A stretch of DNA of 8,782 nt from JBFFXF01 sp041569895 (lineage in GTDB: Bacteria > Planctomycetota > UBA8108 > JACQVS01), in assembly GCA_041569895.1 (NCBI GenBank), contig JBFFXF010000295.1, positions 1-8,782 of the forward strand, in the 5' to 3' direction. Under the pieces are notes generated by a model. That model saw only the letters and a list, made by a program, of their open reading frames with translations, searched no databases and was not told the DNA's origin. Both the position numbers and the translations under genes were made by a program. Below, piece after piece: positions 1 through 4,916 of the stretch (its first letter is position 1; every line of letters starts with the position of its first letter).

Positions 1-951
1 CGCGCGCGGGTCGTAGTTCTTGTAGACGCGGTGGCCGAAGCCCATCAGCCGCCGCTTCCCCGACTTCGCATCCTTGATGAAATCGGGGATCTTCTTCTTG
101 TCGCCGATCTCCTCGAGCATGCGGATCACGGCCTCATTGGCGCCGCCGTGCAGCGGTCCCCAGAGCGCCGCGGCTGCCGCGGCCACGGACGAGTAGGGGT
201 CCACCATCGAGCTGCCGACGCTCCGGCAGACGCTGGTGCTGCAGTTCTGCTCGTGGTCCGCGTGGAGGATGAAGAGGACGTCGAGCGCACGCACGAGAGC
301 CGGGTGCGGCTCGTAGCGCAGCTCGGTCATCTTGAACATCATGTTGAGGAAGTTGGCCGCGTACGAGAGGTCGTTGTCCGGGTACGAGTACGGCAGGCCG
401 AGCGAGTGGCGATAGCCGTAGGCCGAGAGCGTCGGTATCTTGCCGATCAGCCGGAGCATCTGGATTTCGCGCAATTTGCCGTCCTTGACGTTCTTCGCGT
501 CGGGGTAGAACGTCGACAGCGCCGCGATCGAGCTGATCAGCGTGCCCATCGGGTGCGCGTCGTACCGGAAGCCGTCCATGAACTTCTTGATACTCTCGTG
601 CACCATCGTGTGGTGGGTGATTCTGGTCACCCACTCGTCGAGCTCCGACTTGCTCGGCAGGTGGCCCCTGATGAGCAGAAAGGCGACCTCGAGGAAACTG
701 CTCTTCTCGGCGAGTTGCTCGATGGGGTAGCCCCGGTACTCGAGGATGCCCTTGTCGCCGTCGATGAAGGTGATCGAGCTCCGGCAATGGGCCGTGTTCA
801 GGAACGCGGGATCGTAGGTCATCATCCCGAAGTCGTCCTGCTTGACCTTGATCTGCCGGAGATCGGTGGCGCGGATGGTGTCGTCCGTGATCGGGATCTC
901 GTACTGTTTCCCGGTGCGGTTATCGACAATGGTCACGGTGTCTTTGGCCAT
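1..951 (-). CDS. gltA: Citrate synthase, C-terminus cut by window edge
   Basis: Citrate synthase condenses oxaloacetate with acetyl-CoA to citrate, the entry step of the TCA cycle, in the cytoplasm. The minus-strand frame is open from ATG at 951 to base 1, giving 317 residues. Clear family motifs are LHADHEQNCSTS (residues 229-240), WGPLHGGANEA (264-274, catalytic-type His268) and LMGFGHRVYKNYDPRA (302-317, second catalytic-type His307). These match the bacterial type II enzyme of about 430 residues, so roughly 110 residues are outside the window, including the third catalytic residue (Asp). The start is supported by AGAGGG about 8 bases upstream of ATG and by an N-terminus typical of the family (a beta-rich segment, then an ITFIDGDKGILEYRGYPIE stretch at 60-78). 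No frameshift is visible. A methylcitrate synthase is possible in principle, but the motifs and length fit citrate synthase better. Confidence 0.97.
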   Translation of the reverse strand, partial: MAKDTVTIVDNRTGKQYEIPITDDTIRATDLRQIKVKQDDFGMMTYDPAFLNTAHCRSSITFIDGDKGILEYRGYPIEQLAEKSSFLEVAFLLIRGHLPSKSELDEWVTRITHHTMVHESIKKFMDGFRYDAHPMGTLISSIAALSTFYPDAKNVKDGKLREIQMLRLIGKIPTLSAYGYRHSLGLPYSYPDNDLSYAANFLNMMFKMTELRYEPHPALVRALDVLFILHADHEQNCSTSVCRSVGSSMVDPYSSVAAAAAALWGPLHGGANEAVIRMLEEIGDKKKIPDFIKDAKSGKRRLMGFGHRVYKNYDPRA

Positions 952-990
952 TGCGGTTCCCTCTGAGGTTGCGACGTGGGTCGCTGTGCC

Positions 991-1015
991 GAGACCGGTC
1001 CCTCGAGACCCGGTC
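991..1015 (-). repeat. Small inverted/direct repeat in the gltA leader
   Basis: GACCGG (993-998) and CCGGTC (1010-1015) form a 6-base inverted repeat with an 11-base loop. GAGACCGGTC (991-1000) is also repeated as GAGACCCGGTC (1005-1015). It lies between the candidate promoter and the citrate synthase start. It could be an operator or a leader hairpin, but such short GC-rich matches arise easily by chance. I see nothing else in the 952-1210 gap. Confidence 0.25.
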
Positions 1016-1062
1016 GCCCAGACCCCTGTCCGTTGCCCTCCTGGTTCCAGACGGGTCTGCCG

Positions 1063-1091
1063 ATCTTAACGGAATCCCCGAATGATGTACA
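1063..1091 (-). promoter_or_regulatory. Candidate sigma-70-type promoter for gltA
   Basis: On the minus strand TGTACA (1086-1091) and TAAGAT (1063-1068) are separated by exactly 17 bases. Each matches four of six positions of the TTGACA and TATAAT consensus. The site lies in a locally AT-richer patch of the 259-base gap upstream of citrate synthase and would give a leader of about 100 bases. The consensus of this organism is unknown, so this is only a candidate. Confidence 0.35.
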
Positions 1092-1210
1092 CGATGGTTG
1101 CGGCGTCCGCTGCGGGGAGGCGTCCGGAATCGTGACGACTCTGAGCGGCGCCCGCGATCGAGACGCCCATTGTGGGGAAAATTCCGGCGTTGGCAAGACC
1201 CTGTTCGGAC

Positions 1211-2002
1211 TCAGCGCAGCCGGAAGCGCACCGGCAGGGCCACCGTCGCGGCGACAGCAACGCCATCCGGCCTCCGCGGCGGCCCGAAGCGCGCCTCCCG
1301 GGCAGCCTCGAGCGCCGCGCGATCGAGATCCCGACAGCCGGCGCTCTCGATCAGCCGTACGCCGACGACACGCCCGCTCGCGGCGATGTCGATGGCCACC
1401 ACGGCGACCCCCTCGTGACCGAGCCGCCGGCAGCGCCGCGGATACCGCGGCCGAATCGAGCTCAACCCCTCGACCGAGGGCTGCGCCCCGGCGGCGGTGT
1501 CGGCGGGTGAGGGCCCGGAAGAGCGAGCCAGCGCCTCGGTCTCGGGCTCCGTCTCGGAGTCGGTGTCCGTGTCCGTGTCGGAGTCGGTATCGGTGTCCGA
1601 ATCGGAGTCGGAATCGGTGTCGGTATCGGAATCGGTATCGGGGTCCGAATCGGAATCGGAGGCGATCGAGGGCGAGGACGAGGACGAGGACGAGATGTGG
1701 GGTGGTGTCTCGGGCTTCGACTCTCTGCTTTTCTCCGGCTCGGGCTCCGGCTCGGGCTCCGGCTCTGGCTCTGGCTCGGGCCGCAGCGAATACCGCTCGA
1801 CCGCCCGCACCAGCCGAACCGTCATCGTCGCCCCCCCATGCCCCCGCTCGCTCTCGACCCGGGCGACCTCCACCCTCCGCTCGAGCTCGACGCGCGCCAG
1901 CACGCCGAGGGCGATCGCGTGGACGCCGACGCTGAGCGCCAGCGGCAGCAGGCCGCCGCGGGAGAAAGAGGGTTGCAGAGAGCTCGATCGGACGCTACGC
2001 AT
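1211..2002 (-). CDS. TonB-family energy transducer with Ser-Asp/Thr-Asp linker
   Basis: The protein has 263 residues if started at ATG 2002. It has a short basic N-terminus, one membrane segment (about 17-38, GLLPLALSVGVHAIALGVL), a periplasmic linker and a TonB C-terminal domain (about 183-263). That domain begins IRPRYPRRCRRLGHEG and has the usual pattern of a beta strand, a GRV..V.L..S.G turn, then the helix DLDRAALEAAREARF. Proteins of this type use the proton-motive force via ExbB/ExbD to drive outer-membrane transport; neither partner is in the window. The linker is odd. Residues 75-90 are Pro-Glu repeats, 104-110 are seven Ser, and 115-156 are almost only Ser/Thr alternating with Asp/Glu. 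TonB linkers are usually Pro-Lys/Pro-Glu. The Shine-Dalgarno at 2002 is weak. An in-frame ATG at 2065 (12 residues further upstream than the Arg-rich start is long, 21 in total) is an alternative. One at 2101 would run into the divergent gene. A divergent, non-TonB role such as a surface spanner is possible. Confidence 0.82.
   Translation of the reverse strand: MRSVRSSSLQPSFSRGGLLPLALSVGVHAIALGVLARVELERRVEVARVESERGHGGATMTVRLVRAVERYSLRPEPEPEPEPEPEPEPEKSRESKPETPPHISSSSSSSPSIASDSDSDPDTDSDTDTDSDSDSDTDTDSDTDTDTDSETEPETEALARSSGPSPADTAAGAQPSVEGLSSIRPRYPRRCRRLGHEGVAVVAIDIAASGRVVGVRLIESAGCRDLDRAALEAAREARFGPPRRPDGVAVAATVALPVRFRLR
1535..1660 (-). repeat. Degenerate hexanucleotide tract encoding (S/T)D repeats
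   Basis: About 126 bases built from units such as TCGGAA, TCGGTG and TCCGAA on the plus strand. On the minus strand these read as Ser-Asp, Thr-Asp and Ser-Glu dipeptides in the TonB-like linker (residues 115-156). Units vary at the third codon position, so the tract is not a perfect microsatellite. It is in frame throughout, and each six-base change in length would add or remove one dipeptide. Confidence 0.85.
1733..1780 (-). repeat. Hexanucleotide tract encoding Pro-Glu repeats
   Basis: Eight near-identical 6-base units (GGCTCG / GGCTCC / GGCTCT on the plus strand) encode eight Pro-Glu pairs, residues 75-90 of the TonB-like protein. Extended, rigid Pro-Glu linkers are common in TonB proteins, where they span the periplasm. 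Confidence 0.85.
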
Positions 2003-2075
2003 CTGTGAGTCTCGCGATGGGAGGGGCACGAGAGAAGAAACGCCGCTGCCCCGGAAACGGTTCATTCTACCACCT

Positions 2076-2080
2076 GGAGG
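2076..2080 (+). promoter_or_regulatory. Shine-Dalgarno site of the selenoprotein gene
   Basis: GGAGG ends 8 bases before ATG at 2089. This textbook site is the main reason to believe translation starts here, even though the frame meets TGA only 13 codons later. Confidence 0.8.
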
Positions 2081-2088
2081 TCGATCGA

Positions 2089-2325
2089 ATGAGCACGGCA
2101 CGAGTCGTCGTCTACACGAGCCCCGGCTGAGGCGCCTGCAACCAGGTCAAGGAGTTCCTTGGCCGCAAGGGAGTGGAGTACGAGGCGCGCGACATCACCC
2201 AGGACGAGTCGGCGCAGGGCGAGCTGATGGACATGGGTCTGACGGCCGTCCCGGTCACCGTCGTCGGCGACGGCGCCCCGATCGTCGGTTTCGATCCGAA
2301 GAAGATCGAGTCGGCGCTGGGTTGA
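2089..2325 (+). CDS. Glutaredoxin-like selenoprotein, UGAC redox motif (in-frame TGA = Sec14)
   Basis: Small cytoplasmic thiol-disulfide (here selenol-sulfide) oxidoreductase of the glutaredoxin/NrdH-like group. Reading ATG 2089 through the TGA at 2128-2130 to the stop at 2323-2325 gives 78 residues. It starts MSTARVVVYTSPG, then U14-G-A-C17, then NQVKEFLGRKGVEYEARDI. This is the beta-strand, redox motif and helix order of the family. Downstream are the cis-proline motif TAVPVT (Pro55) and a typical C-terminus GFDPKKIESALG (67-78). The family normally has CxxC, and the TGA replaces exactly the first, attacking Cys. Codons after the TGA keep the frame and family pattern for 64 residues, arguing against decay. 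A strong GGAGG lies 8 bases before the ATG. The gene is divergent from the TonB-like gene, 86 bases apart. Alternatives are a one-base Cys-to-stop mutation or sequencing error (TGC/TGT to TGA), but the hairpin just downstream favours selenocysteine. No selA, selB, selC or selD is in the window. Confidence 0.85.
2135..2170 (+). promoter_or_regulatory. Candidate bacterial SECIS hairpin
   Basis: An 8-base-pair stem, GGUCAAGG (2145-2152) with CCUUGGCC (2157-2164) and one G-U pair, closes a four-base loop AGUU (2153-2156). The loop has G at its second position followed by U, as in the formate dehydrogenase SECIS loops bound by SelB. The loop begins 22 bases after the UGA, inside the spacing known for bacterial SECIS elements (about 16-37). 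A lower stem, CCUGC (2135-2139) with GCAAGG (2165-2170, one bulged A), can extend it, leaving a 5-base 5' bulge. It would direct SelB and tRNA-Sec to the UGA at 2128-2130. Confidence 0.65.
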
Positions 2326-2349
2326 GTCCGCGGGCGGAGGAAGACGGGA

Positions 2350-2379
2350 ACGCAGATTCCGCAGATTGACGCAGATTGA
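2350..2379. repeat. Three tandem CGCAGATT units
   Basis: CGCAGATT occurs at 2351-2358, 2360-2367 and 2370-2377, a 9-10 base period, just after the selenoprotein gene. It is markedly AT-richer than its surroundings. It could be a dispersed intergenic repeat or protein-binding iterons. Function is unknown. Confidence 0.6.
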
Positions 2380-2425
2380 GACAACTGGCGGACCTTGCGG
2401 CTCGGTGTCGGGCTCGGAGCTCTGA

Positions 2426-2494
2426 TCTCGGAATCGGACGTCGGTCATCGGAATCGGTCTCGGAGTCGGAATCGGAGTCGGACTCCGTCTCGGC
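2426..2494. repeat. Intergenic GGAATC/GGAGTC hexamer tract, like the TonB linker repeat
   Basis: Non-coding DNA between the convergent selenoprotein and DUF4202 genes carries units such as TCGGAA, TCGGTC and TCGGAG. These are the same degenerate hexamers that encode Ser-Asp repeats in the TonB-like gene about 800 bases away. Read on the minus strand, it would also give Ser-Asp dipeptides, but that frame has no recognisable gene. Confidence 0.7.
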
Positions 2495-2552
2495 TTTCCA
2501 CGCCGACCGCCCGGCCCCGACGTCGGACATCGAGGCGACGACGATCGTTTTC

Positions 2553-2594
2553 GGGCACGGGACCGGGACCGGGCCGGGGCCGGGAACGGGACCG
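2553..2594 (+). repeat. G-tract repeat, potential G-quadruplex
   Basis: Seven runs of three or four G separated by 2-3 bases (GGGACC, GGGCC and GGGAAC units) lie on the plus strand between the two convergent genes. This satisfies the usual G-quadruplex pattern. It may act as a pause or termination zone between converging transcripts, but no classic hairpin plus T-run terminator is present in 2326-2608. Confidence 0.6.
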
Positions 2595-2608
2595 AGGACG
2601 TCGACAGT

Positions 2609-3205
2609 TCACCGCGGTTCCTCCAGCGCCTTCTCCACCAGCGCCCGCGCCCGTGCGGGGAGCTCCAGCCGCAGCGCCTCCTCGTGGCCCCGAGGTGACA
2701 TCTTCTTCCAGGTCTTCCGCAGGATGCCGACGATCTTCTCCTCGTCGTGCTTGCCGGCGAAGTCCGCGAAGTAGTCCTCGAGGAAGACGAGGCAGATGAC
2801 GTCCTCGAGCGTCTGGGTCTCGGGGTCGGCCTTCAGCCGCTCCTTGCGGAGCAACGACTGCACGCGCTCGATGGTCGCCGCGTCGTAGCCGGCGCGCGCG
2901 AGGAGCTCGCCGGCGGTCTCGGCGTGGAAGTGGAGCAGCCTCGTGCGCCAGCGGTGGTAGCCGACGCGGCCGTCCGGATAGGAGCTCCTGGGGATCTCCC
3001 AGCGACGGATGTGTTGCGCCCGGGCCGCGAGGCGGAGCCCCTCGGACGCGTCGGGCGCGATGCGATCCAGCCAGCGGCTCATGCGTTCGGAGTAGAGCAC
3101 CTCGGCGGGGCGCTCGCGCCCCTCGTGCTCGACGCGGTTCGGATCGTCCGCGTTGGCGGCGTCGATGAGCGCGATGGCGCGCTGGAAGCGGTCGGTGTCG
3201 CTCAC
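2609..3205 (-). CDS. DUF4202 family protein
   Basis: The protein has 198 residues, the usual length of the DUF4202 family, whose function is unknown. Recognisable family segments are AIALIDAANADDPN (10-23), ARAQHIRRWEIPRSSYP (61-77), GYHRWRT (82-88), FHAETAG (93-99), LEDVICLVFLEDYFADF (133-149) and KHDEEKIVGILRKTWKKMS (152-170). Conserved His65, His84, His94 and His153 with acidic residues could suggest a metal-binding, HD-like helical enzyme, but this is inference. The start is GTG at 3205, which overlaps the rhaB stop as GTGA, so it is probably translated by coupling with rhaB. The frame is open much further upstream, but that part is the shadow of rhaB. It has no signal peptide or membrane segment, so it is cytoplasmic. 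Its place after rhaB may mean a role in sugar metabolism or may just reflect a shared transcript. Confidence 0.88.
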   Translation of the reverse strand: MSDTDRFQRAIALIDAANADDPNRVEHEGRERPAEVLYSERMSRWLDRIAPDASEGLRLAARAQHIRRWEIPRSSYPDGRVGYHRWRTRLLHFHAETAGELLARAGYDAATIERVQSLLRKERLKADPETQTLEDVICLVFLEDYFADFAGKHDEEKIVGILRKTWKKMSPRGHEEALRLELPARARALVEKALEEPR

Positions 3206-4749
3206 TGCCTTCGCCTCGCTCTGAGCTCGTTGAAGAGTCCGGCGGCGCGGCACCACGACTCGGCGCGCTCGCGAGCCGGCTCGAATCGTTCGGTCGGTGT
3301 CGACGCCGCGACCGCCTCGCGGAGCGCCTCGAGCGAGTCGAGGGCGCCCATCGCCACCGCCTGCATCAGTCCGTTGCCGAGCGCGGTCGCCTCCGTCGGG
3401 CCGGCGACCACCTCGACGCCGAGCGCGTCGGCCGTGAGCTGGTCGAGGAGGCGGTTGCGGCTGCCACCGCCGACGATGTGGAGCCGGCCGATGCGCTTTC
3501 CGGTGAGCGCGGCGATGCGATGCGCGCAATCGGCGTACGCGAGGGCGAGCGACTCGAGCGCGCACCGCACCATCGCCCCGTGCGTCTCGGGGACGGGCTG
3601 CCCCGTCTCGCGGCAGAACGTCGCGATGCGATCGGGCATCTCGCCCGCGCGGAAGAAGACCGGATCGTCGGGCCACACGATCGATCGCAGCGGCGCGGCC
3701 TCGAGCGCGATCGTCTCGAGCTCGTCGTAGTCGTACGAGCGGCCCTCGCCCTCCCAGTGGCGCCGGCACTCCTGGACGAGCCAGAGGCCCATGATGATCC
3801 GCAGGAACCGCACGCGGCCGTCGATCCCCGCCTCGTTGGTGAAGTTCGACTCGAGGACGTCGTCGTTGATGAGCGGCGTGTCGAGCTCGATCCCCATCAG
3901 CGACCAGGTGCCGCTCGAGAGGAAGCCCCAGGTCACCGGAGGGTCTCCGTCGCGCTCCCCGGCGCCGCTCTCGACCGCGCTCCCCGTCGCGGGGACCGCC
4001 GCGACCGCGGCGCCAGTGTCGTGACACGCCCCGGCGATCACCGGCACGGGTCGATCGAGCCCGGTCTCCCGCGCGATCGACTCGAGCAGCGGCCCGACGA
4101 CGCTCCCGGACGGGCCGACTTCCGGAAGGACGCGCGCCGGGATGCCGATCTCCTCGACGAGCGACTCGCACCACGCGCCGCTGCGCGGGTCCCACATCTG
4201 CGAGGTCGACGCGATGGTCGGCTCGGTTCGCACCACGCCGGTGAGCAGGTAGTGGAAGAGGTCGGGGATGAACAGCACGCGTCCGACGGCGTCGAAGCGG
4301 CGGGGATCGCTTTCGAGCTCCGCGGCGAGCTGGAAGAGCGTGTTGAACTGCATGAAGAGCAGTCCCGTCGCCGCGAAGATGCGCTCCCTCGGCACGCGTG
4401 CGAAGACGCGCTCCATGATGGCGTCGGTGCGCGCGTCGCGGTAGTGGACGGGATTGGCGAGCAGCCGCCCGTTGCGGTCGAGAAGCGCGCAGTCGACGCC
4501 CCACGCGTCGATGCCGACGCTGGCGAGCCGCTCCCCGCGCTGGCGCGTGGCCTGCGCGGCGAGGGCGATCGCCTGTTTCACCTCGGCGAAGAGGAAGGGG
4601 AGATCCCAGTACAGAGTGCCGAGGAGCTCGACCGGGCGATTCGGGAAACGGTGGATCTCCTCGAGCGTGACGCGGCCGCCGTCGAGGCGCACGAGCATTC
4701 CGCGTCCGCTCTCCGCTCCGAGGTCGAGGGCGAGAAAGGTGTCGGGCAT
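3202..4749 (-). CDS. rhaB: Rhamnulokinase (L-rhamnulose kinase)
   Basis: ATP-dependent kinase converting L-rhamnulose to L-rhamnulose 1-phosphate in cytoplasmic rhamnose catabolism. The 515-residue protein is a FGGY-type sugar kinase: N-terminal phosphate loop LDLGAESGRG (8-17), GIDAWGVD (79-86), HDT (243-245, catalytic-type Asp244), LSSGTWSLMG (278-287), and C-terminal nucleotide site IVGGGSRN (425-432) with GPTEATALGNG (450-460). LGAESGR and GTWSLMG are typical of rhamnulokinases rather than xylulose or glycerol kinases. It is slightly longer than the E. coli enzyme (about 490), mainly from an extra 15 or so Gly/Asp-rich residues near 257-271, between the catalytic Asp and GTWSLMG. The start at ATG 4749 matches the family N-terminus. 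An in-frame ATG at 4893 would add 48 low-complexity residues from the G-tract leader and is rejected. The Shine-Dalgarno is poor (AAAGAGA). It overlaps the DUF4202 start by four bases. Isomerase and aldolase genes are not in the window. Confidence 0.94.
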   Translation of the reverse strand: MPDTFLALDLGAESGRGMLVRLDGGRVTLEEIHRFPNRPVELLGTLYWDLPFLFAEVKQAIALAAQATRQRGERLASVGIDAWGVDCALLDRNGRLLANPVHYRDARTDAIMERVFARVPRERIFAATGLLFMQFNTLFQLAAELESDPRRFDAVGRVLFIPDLFHYLLTGVVRTEPTIASTSQMWDPRSGAWCESLVEEIGIPARVLPEVGPSGSVVGPLLESIARETGLDRPVPVIAGACHDTGAAVAAVPATGSAVESGAGERDGDPPVTWGFLSSGTWSLMGIELDTPLINDDVLESNFTNEAGIDGRVRFLRIIMGLWLVQECRRHWEGEGRSYDYDELETIALEAAPLRSIVWPDDPVFFRAGEMPDRIATFCRETGQPVPETHGAMVRCALESLALAYADCAHRIAALTGKRIGRLHIVGGGSRNRLLDQLTADALGVEVVAGPTEATALGNGLMQAVAMGALDSLEALREAVAASTPTERFEPARERAESWCRAAGLFNELRARRRQ

Positions 4750-4765
4750 GGCTGTCTCTTTCGTT

Positions 4766-4806
4766 CCCGTTCCCGTTCCCGTCCCCGTGCCCCTTCCCGT
4801 TTCCGG
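4766..4806 (-). repeat. GGGAAC-type G-tract repeat in the rhaB leader
   Basis: On the minus strand, six runs of 3-4 G (4766-4768, 4772-4774, 4778-4780, 4783-4786, 4790-4793, 4796-4798) are separated by 2-3 bases, ending 16 bases before the rhaB ATG. This meets the usual G-quadruplex pattern and would lie in the rhaB mRNA leader if the promoter is upstream. The units resemble the tract at 2553-2594. A fold here could hinder ribosome access. Confidence 0.65.
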
Positions 4807-4896
4807 AGGTTCGGCAACGGGTACGGGCGGAACCGCTCCCGCTCGCTCCGCGGCTTCTGGTGCGACCGTATCCGAACGTCGCGAGCATGACAAGAC

Positions 4897-4910
4897 GGGA
4901 GGGGTACAAT
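4897..4910 (+). promoter_or_regulatory. Start-proximal signals of the ECF sigma gene
   Basis: GGGAGGGG (4897-4904) is a possible Shine-Dalgarno, but its 12-base spacing to ATG 4917 is long. It is directly followed by TACAAT (4905-4910), five of six matches to a -10 box. If that box is real, transcription would start at about 4917, on the ATG itself, giving a leaderless mRNA. No convincing -35 sits 16-18 bases upstream. The two readings exclude each other. Confidence 0.3.
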
Positions 4911-4916
4911 GCCCTC

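Noticed and set aside
2128..2130. TGA as a true stop, making 2089-2325 a pseudogene
   Set aside because: It falls exactly on the redox Cys, the rest of the frame is intact and family-like, and a SECIS-like hairpin follows. A single mutation cannot be fully excluded without genome data.
1497..2369. Plus-strand open frame with Ser-Glu/Ser-Val repeats across the TonB-like gene
   Set aside because: It reads the repeat tracts on the opposite strand and then runs over the start of the selenoprotein gene in another frame. The minus-strand product has a membrane segment and a TonB domain.
2255..2530. Minus-strand frame starting MSDVGAGRSAW with Ser-Asp repeats
   Set aside because: It has no Shine-Dalgarno, reads the intergenic hexamer tract and then runs antisense into the selenoprotein gene. 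No domain is recognisable.
2350..2594. CRISPR array
   Set aside because: The repeats are too short, contiguous or degenerate, with no unique spacers of regular length and no cas genes.
3478..4890. Long plus-strand open frame opposite rhamnulokinase
   Set aside because: It is the antisense shadow of rhaB in GC-rich DNA. Its product is rich in Arg, Asp and Glu with no family motif, while the minus strand gives a clear kinase.
4750..4893. 48-residue N-terminal extension of RhaB
   Set aside because: It would consist of Gly-Thr repeats read from the G-tract leader and has no match to the family, whose N-terminus begins just before LALDLGAESG.
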